Translations under genes and position numbers: made by a program
DNA from: Neoscytalidium dimidiatum
Lineage: Eukaryota > Ascomycota > Dothideomycetes > Botryosphaeriales > Botryosphaeriaceae
DNA length: 64,000 bases
Direction: 5' to 3'
Assembly (NCBI GenBank): GCA_037367355.1
Contig: CM074699.1
Span: forward strand, 2,666,001-2,730,000
In this document: piece after piece, positions 11,549-22,994 of the stretch
Layout of the letters: the number at the start of each line of letters is the position of its first letter
Position numbering within the stretch: the first letter of the stretch is position 1
Notes under the pieces: model-generated
The model's input: only the letters and a program-made list of their open reading frames with translations
What the model was told of the DNA's origin: nothing
Databases searched by the model: none

Positions 11549-11590
<42 letters not shown>
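11542..11590. repeat. Tetranucleotide microsatellite (TGCG)n
   Basis: About ten consecutive TGCG units, preceded by a short TGCA run. It is likely length-polymorphic. Frames through it give meaningless CVRA-type repeats. Confidence 0.9.
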
Positions 11591-11591
<1 letters not shown>

Positions 11592-12516
11592 TGTGTTTTG
11601 TTTGGGCCCCCAGAGCTGCCGCTAACCCGCCAACGCCCGCCAACCAGCACCGTTGCCCGCGGCGGCGGCGTTACGGGAAACGGTTCCGGCGCCCGCGATC
11701 GTCATGATCACCCAATATAATAATAGACACTCATTCAACAACGGCGCTCTCACGTCACAAATACACCATCATGGAAACCTGTTCAGCACGTATGCTTGGG
11801 TCTCTCAATTGTCGATCAAGCTGCCGCTTTTCCGCCTCCCAGTCCGTCATGACAAAAAAAGCTGTAGATAACTACGATGGTTGATCACGCATGAAAATGC
11901 TGGCTGCCAACCGAGTAATAAAAAAAAAAATAATAGAGGTTAAGAACAAAAGGACGAAGGATTCAATCGAGTCAATCAACAAACACCTGCCTGTCCCAAA
12001 TCGCCTTTGCTCCGTCGCTCGCTGCTCCAAGAAACGACAATCCCGCGAGAAAATGATCCGTTTTGAGCAGTAGTACAACACAATGAAATAGAGTGAGTGT
12101 GAGATGTCCAACCTAACGCTGAGACTTGCAGTGAATGAAGTATATAGAAAAAATAAAAGTAAAAACCATGGTGCTGCCGAAACCCGCATAAACGCAATCC
12201 GTTGGTAAAAAACAAGCAGAAGAAAGGGAATAATAGTTAGGGGCATCTTTGGGCAGTGCTAATGAAGAAATCAAACCAGAACCGTGCATTGTATGTGATG
12301 TGAAAGGGGAATCCAGGAATTATGAGCAGAGACATCCCGCCAGTGCGGATGAAGGCAAGGTGAGAAGGGCTGAATTTTTGTGGATATCGGGATGAAGGAA
12401 GTCAAGAGGCTGGCAAAAAGATGGCCCCGAAGCTGTGGCTTCGGCACCGCGAAATGAAGTAACGAAGGTTGACAGGTTTGACAGAGAGACCCAAGCTACG
12501 GCTGAACCCAGCCCTC

Positions 12517-14593
12517 TCATTGTGTGGGATAGTACACCACTCCGCCCTGCGGCATTTGTGGGTAGTAGTAGCCATCCGGGCTGGGCGTCATCATACCACC
12601 CATTCCAGGTACGGTGTAGCTTGCCGGCGGGTATCCTTCAACAGGTGCATATAACTGAGACGGGTCGAAGTAGTATACCATGCCGTTCTGTTCGTGTGCC
12701 ACCATCTGTCCTTGAGCCGTCGTGACCGGGGCGCTTGGAGCAGGCATTGAGCTGCCTGCAGCGGGAACCGCGTAGGCACCCTGCTGCGGGTTGGGCATGT
12801 ACATCGGAACAACTGCCCCGGCCGGGTATTGTGGTGGTCCCGCTGCTGGAGGATAGTAGTACGTCGGTGGCGCATAACCTTGAGGTGCATATCCCGGTTG
12901 GAAGGGTTGGAAGGGCTGCGCTTGAACTCCACGTTCGGGAATGTTTGAGAGTGGTGTCCCTGTCGATACATTCGAAGGATAAGCTTGCTGTGGTGGCGGC
13001 GGCGCGCCATTGACCTGATGCGGCATCTGTTGATGGAACGGTTGTTGTTCTTGTTGCTGCGGTGCATGCACAGCCATGTTTGCTGGCGATTCGATGCCCG
13101 CAACAGATACCGTCTTCTGTGGCTTTGGCTGATGCATGGGCAGAGGTCCTCCCCAGTTCTCTCTAAACGGTGGTCTTTGCTGCATGGGAGCTCCTGGAGG
13201 CGGGGGCATGCTGACAACCGGCGTGGCTCCACCTTGCACAGACGGAGGGTGGCTGGGTGGTCCTGACCCAGGGAACGGTTGGCTTCCTGGTGGTAGACGG
13301 ACAACGGGCCTGTTGTCGACTGGTCCTCCTGGTGGTCTGGACATGATGGATCCCGCGGGAGACACCAGACCATCTGCACGGTAATCTCGTGCCAATGATG
13401 ACCTTCGACTCGGAATGCTCGGTGTGTATACACTTCCTCCGTATGCACTCGTCCTCCTGCTCGAAAAGCCTCCGTACGAACCAAACCTTCCCCTTCCTCT
13501 GCCAAAGCCCTGTTGGTTTGGGCGCAATGCGCGAGGAATGAAAATAAAGGAGCGTTCTGTCGCGGGGAAAATGTAGCGCGGCGGCTGATCGGGTAGAGAT
13601 ATACGGACGGGCTTGTCTCGGCGGAGCGGTGGACGGTGGTTGGGTAGCTTCGTGTATTCCTTGATGGGCACACCAGCAAAATGTATGGGGGCCTCCATGC
13701 CGGGTATGAGCAACCGTACCCGTGCATTGCCTACCAGTTTCGTTGACGAGAACGACTTGACCGGGGGCGTCTTGGCGTTGGGAGCATGCGGCTTCGACAG
13801 TTGTGAGTCATTGGCGGGGTGGTTCGAGGACGGTTCTGTTGGCGGGTTTGCAGGGCGCTGCTGAGCCGGTCCTTCGAGCGTCTCGTGCAAGTCGTGAGTC
13901 CAAGGCGCGCTTGTTGCGGCCTCTTCGCGAGCCATAATCCTGCCGACATGTTAACAAGAAACAGTGACAACTCCACCTCGGGGCATGCGTGGGTGGTGAG
14001 ATGACGTACCCTGCAGGCGAGTACGGGCCGCCGACAACTCCACGACCGCGGCCGCGCCCTCTTCCGTACGGCTTGAAGCCGTTTGAGCCGGCGCCCTGCG
14101 AGCGATGGTCGTGCATGAAGAAGGCGCCGCGGTTGGGAATGAAGGCCGGGTCCTCGTCCCGCTTCTTCTTGTACTCCTCATGCTCACGCCGGCGGCGCTC
14201 TGCCAATGTCTCCTGCTTCGTGGGTGCGGGCTGGGCGGCGTCCGAACCGTCTTGGGCAGGCGCATCCGGTGCTGGAGGGTCTGCGGGCAGCGAGTCAAAG
14301 TCGATGGCGGCGGCGTCGTGGGATATCTTCAAGCCGTTCATCATGGCTTCGGTGTCGGACATTGGGCCCGCGCTCACGGGCTCGGGCGGCGCTTGGGACT
14401 GGCCATTTGGCGGGCGCAGGGCCCCGTTCCTCGTGGCGACAGACTCGCTCTCGCTGAGGTCGCTGGCATCGGCGTCGGCATCCTCGTCGCTCAAGAACGA
14501 AGCCTCGCTCTGCGAGTCTCCGCGCTCATCTTCGGTAGCCTCCTCAGCATCGCGCCTGCGCCGTCTGACAATGGCCCGACGAGGAGGGGCCAT
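12517..14593 (-). CDS. Barentsz/CASC3 (Btz) domain RNA-binding protein
   Basis: Exons 14,593-14,010 and 13,939-12,517. The 70-base intron has GTACGT, TTAAC and GGCAG; 668 aa. The start is the ATG of MAPPRRAIVRRRRR; longer in-frame upstream sequence is probably 5' leader. The Btz segment (about residues 125-195) reads TLAERRRREHEEYKKKRDED followed by PAFIPNRGAFFMHDHRSQG and an RG-rich tail, the element that clamps eIF4A3 in exon-junction complexes. The remaining two thirds are disordered Pro/Gln/Gly/Tyr-rich sequence with PPG-type runs, ending GGVVYYPTQ. The likely role is nuclear/cytoplasmic mRNA export, localisation or decay. Similar fungal proteins are often called CASC3/Barentsz eIF4AIII-binding. 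Confidence 0.87.
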
Positions 14594-15155
14594 GGTGGGT
14601 GGAGGGAGGGTGGCGGGGTGGGTTGGGCGAGGTTGATGTTCTGCCTGCACGCTGGTAGAGAAATCACCGTCGACGTTTCGGAGCAAAGGCTTGGCACCTC
14701 ATGTCATGGCGGGAGCGCTGCGGACTGGGGCTGGCGACGGGGAATGTCACTCCAGCGCCGCCCATCACGAGACTGCACGGCCAAGCTTCTTCCAGCGGCC
14801 CTGCGCGACCAAGACGGCTGTCCAGAGAGGCCCAGAAGCCCATGCGTGACCGGTCAACGCGAATCTTCGAGAAGCTCAGGCGCGCGTTGCGGGCGTGTGA
14901 GCTGGCACTGGCAGCGGACGTCACGTAAGAGAAGCGCTGCCCTGCAACCCCAGCACGCGCGCCCCAGTTTCCCAACATCCGAGTCGCGCCGCTGCTCTCA
15001 CTGCGTTGCACACACGCCCTACCCTCGGCCCTGCGCTTGCGCGCCCCGCGCTCGACATGTTCCACCTCGTCGTCTGCGCCCGCCAATTAAGCTGGGCCTC
15101 ATTTACATTAGTTACTTTTAAGCTTGTCGCCGTAATCAAACACTCTCCCCCCCGT
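14594..15155. other. Intergenic, between tandem minus-strand genes
   Basis: Contains the SLY1 3' UTR and the CASC3-like promoter/5' leader. No other feature seen. Confidence 0.5.
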
Positions 15156-17508
15156 CTACGTGCTTTCTCTACCCAACTTCGCGAGCTCGCTGTTTATGAA
15201 GTCCTCCGCGTTGACCAATTCCGTGCTCCCGTACACCACCCGCCGTCTGGGTCCAGTGCCTGGTGCGCCGGTGCCGCTAGTGCGCTGCGCCCACTCTTGC
15301 AGGTTCCCGTACTCGTCCATGCTGCCGCCCCCTACTGTGAATACGATTGCCTCGCTGAAGCCCTGTCTTCGCTGCCCGAAGCTTGCCTCAATTCCACGGC
15401 CAACGCCGCTCAAGCCTCCCTGCTGGTTCCGAGCCTGGCTCGCGGGCGGCATTGTTCCCCGGGCGTTTGCACTACGGGGATCGAAATAGAGATAATTTTC
15501 CGTTTTCGCAATTGCCGACGATGATGCGTTCTGCGGATCCATCAGAGACTCGGTAATCTTAGTGAGCGTGAGGTCCTTGTTCGCCGGAAGGAAATTCTTC
15601 ACGCCCGAAATAAGGTTCTCAAAGTTCGAGCCCAGACCCGCGTCCTTGAAGCGGTCCGTGAGCCGATTGGAAATGGAACTGAAGCCACGGAACAAATCAC
15701 TGGACGCGGACGACTGCGCTGGCTGAGCTGGTGCCGACGACATCATCGTCATTCGCGTTATCTCCCGAACGCTATTGAAACCATCAGTCAATTGCCTCAG
15801 ACGTAACTTCGGAAGGCTTACGTTTTGACATAGGCGAGCGAGGAAGTGTCCGCGCCTGCTGACCGCAATGCTTCGTCAAAGCGATCTAAATCCGCCCGAG
15901 AGACCTCCTGCTCCGTGCTCAAAAACCAGATGATGAAGAGTCGAATTTTGTCCAACGGCTCATTACCTTTGTCCGCGTCTTTGATGATGTCGAGGATCTG
16001 TTGTTTTGTTTGTTTCGTAATGTTCTCCTCGAGTTGGAAGTAATTGTCCAGTTGGCGGTCCTTGATAGCTTTCAACAGTGCGGTCAAGATAGTCATGTGC
16101 ATATCTAGCAAAGTCTTCCTCTCTCTCAGCTCCGGCAGAAGGGTAATAGCAGCGCCAAGCTGCTTCACAGATGCACTGGCGTCGTTCTGCAGATCATCCA
16201 AGGAAGTGGTGCCGGTTTTCTTGGTGATCTCATCCGAGTCTTGCTTGTATTTTTGCAATTCAGTATCAATAGCCTCGGCAACATTGGGGAACGGCGCGCC
16301 GGCATTCTTCGCCCAGAAAAAGTCAGTTGCGTTCAAGTCGTAAGATTTCTTCGTCACGCCCTTGGCAGGATTGGTCTCATCGGCCGGCAGCTCCACGGTG
16401 ATACGGTTCAGATGCATCTTAAGCACATCGTTGACCAGGGATTGGTAGGTCCAGGAGTGAGACAGCATGGGAATTAGGTCGACATTTCGGTCAACAATGA
16501 TAAGGACAGGCCTCGACGAAGGCGTGGCGCCTGGAGCGGAGACCTTTTGACCCGCACCAGAAAACAAATTGTCCTTCGAATTCAAGATATGATCCCGAAG
16601 CTTGCGGTCTAGCTTTGCCGAAATCATTTCCGCAGCTCCACCTTTCGGACAGCGGATGATGGGGATTGCCCCTGCTCATGTCAGCTCCACACTGACAGTA
16701 CAGATGCGACGGAGAACAAACCCATTGTGACTACGACGCTGAACAGTCCGCTTACTATGCGATCTACAGCGGCGTCCAAAATCTCGTCTGCCACTTGTGC
16801 GCTGTTTAGTGTCCAGTACGTCTCCTTGCCCATGCCCAAGCTGAACAGATCAGGCTCGCTAACTATGAAGTTCAGGTATTGGTCGTATATTTGTGCGAGG
16901 TGTTCGGATGTGTCATGTTCGGCTGTCTTCGCTGCGAAATCTTCCAGAAGGGGTCGGGGTATCGAGGAAAGAAAGTTGACATATGCGGGCGAATAGAGGC
17001 CCCGCGCAAGGTCGGAGGTAATGATCTCGAGATTCTGAGCAGTCGGCTCGACGAGATAGATGACAGGAACATCAGGTATGGAATGGCGGGTGGTATTGAT
17101 ATTGCTGCAGATCAGCATTAGTTTGAGTTCCTTTTGCAATTACCCCGAGGGCTGCTGGCGGCGGTGTCCGGATACCCACAGATGTATCGTCACTCCCCAG
17201 CTCCTCAAGTCGTTCACGCGCAGCACGCTGCTGATGACATCCCTGCCCAGATTATCGAACACAAGCACTTTCCATATCGGTTGGCCGTTGGCATCCAATA
17301 TCGGGGTTGACTTGGGCAGTAGGCCGTTCGCATTGGGGTCATGGTGCTCGTCGGCATTCGGATCCGAGGTTTGGTTTAGGTTGAGGATCTTTTCGATAGA
17401 GGCTATATCGCACTGTCAGCCTGGAGCCAAGTTGCGCGCGTGCGGCCACGGCAAGAGCTTACCGACTTGCCTGTCTCTCAAGCTGTGGTGGGTGGACGAG
17501 GTCGCCAT
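15156..17508 (-). CDS. SLY1: Sec1/Munc18-family protein Sly1
   Basis: Five exons: 17,508-17,463, 17,402-17,180, 17,104-16,722, 16,671-15,822 and 15,771-15,156; 705 aa. Introns are 60, 75, 50 and 50 bases. For the second intron a GTGGGT donor was chosen because it joins GVTIHL directly to NINTTRHSIPDVPVIYLVEP; a downstream donor would leave a 39-base intron and 12 extra residues. Diagnostic stretches include ARGLYSPAYVNFLSSIPRPL, DRIVSGLFSVVVTMGAIPII and RCPKGGAAEMISAKLDRKL. Sly1 binds the syntaxin Sed5/Ufe1 class and promotes SNARE assembly in ER-Golgi traffic. Length is close to the usual 650-700 residues. The C-terminal tail carries a short low-complexity insert. Confidence 0.95.
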
Positions 17509-18639
17509 TGTGGTAGCGGAGGACATGCGCTGCGCGCTCGCAGGAAATCAGAGCTACCTCATGCGCGGATGGCGACGGCGGCGAGGGAGACGGCAGGCAG
17601 CAGGAATACCGTCGCGACGCGCAGGTAGCAGCACTCTGGGCAGTGAATACGTAGGTATGTAACTGGAGAGGCCACGGCGCAGCTGGCGGGCGCGGTTGCC
17701 CCCCCCGAAAGTAGGCTAGCGCGGGCGACGGCACGTGCAGGCAGCTGCGACTGTGGTATTTCGCCTCCGCCGGTCGCTCGCCGCTCCTCCTCCCTTCATC
17801 ACACAACAACCTCCCCATCCCGCCCATGGCTATGCGCCCACTTTCCATCCGCTCCCTTCAAAGCATCCCTTCATAGTGAACTTTCCGACTGCTGGCGTAA
17901 TTGCTGCATGCGCCGCCAGATAACTGGCTCTGGAGGAGGGTTGAGAAGGCTTTTCGCGCGGTCGGGGGTGACAGCTGGCTGGAAGTGACGCTCGCTCATC
18001 AGGCAAAGCATCTCGCAACGCCGTGACGCCAATCTTCCAAGCTATCTTCAGACTGCGCAGATTGGAGCGCGGCTTCGTAAGAGCGCCGCCTGCACGCTTT
18101 TTCCTGTGCCACTCCTTTTCACGCGTCCGCACGACCGGCAGCAACTGCAACAGGCGCAGCGACGCTGTCAACGCAGCTGCGACTGCGACCGCGCTGGGGG
18201 CTGGCACTGACCGGGGCTGGGATTTCTCTGGTCGCCGGCACGCGTTTTTTTTCCTGATCACCACACCACGCAAGGCAGACGCGCGCTGCAGGCCGTCCAG
18301 CAGCGCGCCCTTCAACCAGGGGGACACCCTTCGCACTGCACACGCGCAGCCAGGAGCAGCACCTCACGGGGCCTGGGCCTCTTCGCCGCCGGTTCAGCTC
18401 GCACAAAGGCCCAGCAGGACAGCACCATTCGCCGCGTTGCGCCTAGTGGCTGGGGCAGCCCTGCCGTGCAGGCCAATTGGGCACCGCTGCCGATCGCGGC
18501 GCTAGCTGCAAGCAGGCAATTTAACGAGCGCCTCTGACTCTGCCCTCGCTCAGTCGAGTCGGAGCGGAGCGGAGCTGCCTTGGCACAGGCACTGGCACTG
18601 CCAGAAGCGCGCACAGCCCATCGAAGGCCAACGCCCGCC
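17509..18639. other. Divergent promoter region SLY1 / PNUTS-like
   Basis: About 1.13 kb between two divergently transcribed genes. No convincing coding sequence; frames on both strands are arginine/alanine-rich composition artefacts. Confidence 0.5.
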
Positions 18640-18822
18640 ATGGCCTCCAATCACGTGCATCTCGATGAACACCACGCTGGCCAACAGAGCAACATGTTCG
18701 CCCGGCCTGAGCTGAACGCTTTTGATAATTTGTTCTCCAATGCCCACCCTGCCGACCAGGCCTTTGATGCTGGCACCTGGAACTTTGAGCAGCAGGGCAC
18801 CCCATCGCAGTGGCAGCAGCAA

Positions 18823-18854
<32 letters not shown>

Positions 18855-21800
18855 GCCACAGCAGCAGCAGCAGCAGCAGCAGGCCCACCAACAGCCCATG
18901 CCTGCCGCTTTCGATTCCAGCAACTCCTTCTACGGCCGCGACTTCTCGAACAGTCCGGCCTCGTTCGCCAACCAGAACTTTGCCCATCATGGCGCTGGGC
19001 CACAGCAGTTTCAGCAAACTAATCTGGATCCTGCTCTGATGTCGGGCGCTGCTGAGCATCCCAACTTCACCTCCGCCAACAGCAATAATATGCGGATGTT
19101 TGCGACTGCTCCTGCTCAGGCTAGCACCGTTGCCCCGCAGGCCTTACAGCCTCGCCAGTCGCCCTATAGCAACCCCACGCCGCCTGCCTCCGACTTCCAG
19201 CAGACTCAGCAGAAGCAGAACAATGCAAGCCAGCAACAAGGCCAAAACAACACGCCGCCTGCCGCGACACCCACCTATGTTCCCGCGCCTCCTGCGAAGT
19301 ATCCCGATGCTCCGGCCGGGAAGGCTTCCGGCAAGTTCTTCATCATCGACTTCAATGAACTCGTCACGGCCACCAACTCGTCGCGTCTGCACGAGTTCGT
19401 CAACATTGGCAATGATGCCATCGAGATGCCAATCATGAAATGTAAGATCCGCAGGGCTCTTTATGCACGTGCCTGACTGACTGGTTTTCCAGCATCCCTT
19501 CCACAGTATCAAGCCAGAAAATCCCGCAACGAGTTGAGGAAGCTGGCTGCCAACGACGAGCGGCTGCGCGGTACTTTATCCTCTACCTCACATTTGGGAT
19601 TTCTCGCTAACGGCAGCACAGCAAAAATCGCCAAGGCCTCGAAGAAGGCCAAGACACCTGCGGCAAAGATCGCACGGTTCAAGCCTGTTTCGTTGGGATC
19701 ACCTTCAAGTACTAAAGATGATGTTTCTGATTCGTCCAGCGAGACGGAGACTTCGGAGGATGATTCGGACTATGAGTCTTCAGATGATGAGACGCCAGAG
19801 CCTACCCCTCTACCTGCAACTCGCCCTGTTGATGCCCTTCCTGCTATGAGATACGACACTATTAAGGCCACTTGGCGTCCTCGTAATCTGCCAGTCACTG
19901 CTGATGAGATCAGAGCAGCGTTAAAGGACTTCTGGGATATTATCCAAGCCACCCGCAACCGATGGAAGGAGGATTCGGCTGCCCTCAAGGCAGCCCAGGA
20001 AAAGAAGTCCAGAGACGTAGAGCTGCTTAAGGGCCGAGTCAAGGACCAGCGTGCCCTGATGGAAATGGCCATGAAGTGTGCTCTTGAGCATGGCCACCCG
20101 GACGTGATCAGAGTGTAAGTTTTTCCCCGTTGAATCCCTGCACACCAAGCCCAATCGTTTTCGAGGCGGTCTCGACTGTCCGCTTGGATGTTGTCATGGC
20201 TGCAAGATTTCTGCCATATGTTTTGTTTTTCCCCAGTCACGACGGCAGAGTCTACTGAAGCTCAAATGCCGAGGTCCTGCGCCCCCAGGTGCGGATGGTG
20301 GACAAAGGTCAGAGGGCCGCAGATGCACCCTGGCGTTGCTGTGAATGACATCCTTGTCCGTGATCGGCCGATCCCTGGCCAGGTCACGTGCCGTGCCTTG
20401 TCGTGACCAATGCACAATTCGCCCCGGACGGGGACATGGTACCTCACCATTGCAGTCACATGAGACATCAATAACATTTGACACTACCGCGATTTGCGGT
20501 GCCGTGCTTAAGAATGCACACACTGACCCATCCATCACAGACTCGGAGGCAATGCTTCCCTCTTGTTCGTCGCATACCAGTTCTTGGCAGATCGTATTAG
20601 AGAGAATGAATACAACGACCCCTTCTCCAAGACCATAATCGAGGTAATAAATCTCGAGTCCAATTGTATGAAGCCCGTAATTGACTTGATAAATAGCTGC
20701 TTTCTCGGAGTGAGAACATCACTGTGGAGAACATGGAGCGGACAAAACTTAACCTCGCCCTAAAGCGCTACGTTAAGAACGGGGACGAGCGTACAAAGAC
20801 ATTATCGGAGCAGATACTTAAACGTGCCGAAGCCCACTCTAAAAAATTGGGTGCTGCCGGCGCTACCGGTGCAACGGAGAAGAAAGCGGAGATCAAGAAG
20901 GAGTCAGATTCCAAAGATACTAAGACCGGTGCCGGCGCACGTCCACAACCGCCCGCTGTAGCCGGCGTGAAACGGCCTCGTCCTGGTGATGTTACTCAGC
21001 AACAACCCGTCAAGAAGACCACCGCGTCAGTGGCCCCGTCAACGACCGCTACTGCTGGCCCCACGAAGACAGCCATGTCCGGCTTGAAGAAACCGGGTGC
21101 CACGAGTACCACGACCGCTAACGGAAGTGCATCGACTACTGCTAAACCCAAGCCGATCGGAAAGCCGAATATGTTCGCTGGCCTTCAATCGGCGTCCAAG
21201 AAGTCCAGTGCTACAGCCCAGAAACCCACAACGGGTGCTTCAGCTGCCCCCAAGAAGCCAACAGCTCCTGCTCCTGCTGCGCCCAGGTTTTCTTTTGCGG
21301 AAACAATGGCTAACTTGACAAAGCCAAAGGAACAGCAACCCGTCGCGAAACCTGAAGAGAGCAGACCTCCAGAGACTGAAGAGGAGAGGACGAAGCGACT
21401 CCGGAAGGAGGCACGTCGCAAGCTTAGGGTCAAGTGGGCTGATGACAGTACTGGAGATAAGGGTCTGCTTGAGTCTGTTCGCCTCTTCACTCATGACCCC
21501 GAGGAAGAGATTGGCCACGATGCAAGTATGGTCCGTGATGTCGCTGACGTTGGCGGCGAGGGGCGAATGTTCAAGCAACATAAGGATCAAATGGATCTGG
21601 ATGAAGATGACGATCGGCCAAGCGAGGAAGATTTCAGGCAATGGCGGACTCCATCGATGGTCGACTTCAGCAACGTCCCTGATGACGAGCGGAATCGGAA
21701 CTACGAACCGTACGGAGGAGGCGTTCTCAAGGTCGAATCTCCAGAGAAAGCGGTCCAAGAACAGCATGAAGCTAACACTCTTCTTGTCTTCTACACCTCA

Positions 21801-22628
21801 CCGGGAGATATTCCACCCTGCCCGCGTGAGCCTCCCGAGGAGGACCAACAACCTCAGCCTGATGCCAAAGCGCCCGTCGAGCTCGGTCAACCCACGGAGG
21901 ATTCCATATATACTCAGAGAGCCGCGCATTTCGCTCCTCCACCACAGCCAACAGCTTCAGTGGATATACCGATGCCTGATCTCAGCCGCATCATGTCCAT
22001 TCTCAGTCAAACTCAGCCACAACAGCAACAGGCCCTTCCGCAGCCCCCACAGCCCGCTCCTACATCAAGCGACTTGGAGAAGACATTCTCTATGTTCATG
22101 CCGCCGCCGGCACCGCAGGTTTCGCAGCCGCAGACTCAAGCGCCGGCGCCGGCTCAACCAGATATTCAAGCGATCCTCGCGAGCCTTGGCAATCTGAGTG
22201 GACAGCAATCTCAGCAGCCTCAGAACCAACAACCTCCTCGGCAACAGCCGCCTGTTCCGTTCCCCAGCATGAATATGAACTCCGGTGGTACGCCTGGCTT
22301 CGATCTTGCAGCTATCATGCAAAACATCGGCAACAACGCTGCTCCTCCTCCTGTCCCGGCGTTTGGCATGCCTCTCGGTAACCAGCAATCTCAGCAGCAG
22401 CATCCCCACCAGCCTTTGCCATCGCAGTCCGAGATGTTTCAGGAGGAGCGCAGCAAGCGACAGCGCGGAAACGACGACCATGCCGGCTGGGACCGCCACC
22501 GGCGCAAGAAGTGGAAGAACAAGAACCAGAACCCGGACTATCAACCCCCGCAGTTCGTGGTGCCATGCAGGTTCTGGAAGGAGGGAAAGTGCATGAAGGG
22601 AGACAAGTGTACGTTTTTGCATGAGTGA
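18640..22628 (+). CDS. PNUTS-like PP1 regulatory protein: TFIIS-N domain plus CCCH finger
   Basis: Five exons: 18,640-19,441, 19,493-19,570, 19,622-20,114, 20,541-20,643 and 20,715-22,628; 1,129 aa. The N-terminus is Gln-rich, with a CAG-encoded poly-Q tract at about residues 62-86. A basic/coiled segment follows, then a TFIIS-N (LW) domain (about 458-510) spanning the exon 4/5 junction: NITVENMERTKLNLALKRYV. An RVxF-type PP1 docking motif (KLRVKWADD, about residue 730) comes next, then a Gln/Pro-rich stretch and a C-terminal C-x7-C-x5-C-x3-H zinc finger (about 1,108-1,128). This order matches human PNUTS and fission-yeast Ppn1, which tether PP1 to RNA polymerase II termination complexes. The exon 4/5 acceptor is the least certain junction. 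Confidence 0.82.
18811..18884 (+). repeat. CAG/CAA tract encoding poly-glutamine
   Basis: A run of CAG/CAA codons interrupted by one CCA, inside exon 1 of the PNUTS-like gene. It is likely variable between strains. Confidence 0.95.
20115..20540 (+). other. Unusually long (426-nt) intron
   Basis: Donor GTAAGT after VIR(V), acceptor ATCACAG before LGGNASLLFVAYQFLADRI; the frame is kept only if the whole stretch is removed. The neighbouring introns in the gene are 51, 51 and 71 bases. It contains an internal TTTTTCCCCAG acceptor-like site near 20,236. Confidence 0.75.
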
Positions 22629-22994
22629 TGTCCCTCCCCTTTTTGCGAGGAGTAAGCTTTCTTCATCTTCTTTCTCCTCCTCTTTTCTTTATTTTGTTGT
22701 TTTAGAAGACAGCTACTTTTGACACGGGATTTTTCTACAGGTCCTGTTCACTCTTCCTCTCCTCCCTCTACCACCACCTCCAATACTACCTCTACCACTT
22801 CTCCTGCCACCCCTCCTCCCACCGCTCCTACTGCGCCTAAGAGCATGATGTCGCTGCCTCAGGCGGGAGGCGGCGGCGGTAGTGGGAAGAAGAAGAGAAA
22901 GAAGAAGGGCAAGAAGCCGCCGAAGTACATGGACAGAGACGCGAATGGCGGCATCAGCGCTGATGCTGCTGGGCTCGACGCCGACGATTTTTAG
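22609..22994 (+). other. Possible alternative 3' intron and terminal exon of the PNUTS-like gene
   Basis: A GTACGT donor at 22,609 overlaps the codons for the last CCCH cysteine, and a strong TTTTCTACAG acceptor ends at 22,740. Splicing joins in frame to an open stretch ending at 22,994. It encodes a Ser/Thr/Pro run, a lysine-rich NLS-like KKKRKKKGKK and the ending GLDADDF. The spliced form replaces CTFLHE with CPVHSS, altering the finger spacing. Retained-intron (intact finger) and spliced isoforms both look viable. Confidence 0.45.

Larger units (their letters stand above)
10367..12516. other. 2.1-kb intergenic region with simple repeats
   Basis: Upstream of the OSH3-like gene and downstream of the CASC3-like gene, both on the minus strand. 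GC-rich low-complexity DNA is present, with proline/arginine-like readings on both strands that have no family resemblance. Three simple-repeat arrays lie here, the two longer ones listed separately and a short GGTGC array near 11,340-11,360. No gene is supported. Confidence 0.5.

Noticed and set aside
11318..11707. Frames through the TGCG microsatellite
   Set aside because: Encode only a CVRA-type repeat with arginine-rich flanks; a simple repeat, not a gene.
12591..13727. 378-codon minus-strand frame overlapping the CASC3-like gene
   Set aside because: Out-of-frame shadow of exon 2; the real frame continues the Btz protein through a good intron.
17105..17143. 39-base intron in SLY1
   Set aside because: Too short and leaves extra residues; the GTGGGT donor 36 bases upstream gives a 75-base intron and a clean family alignment.
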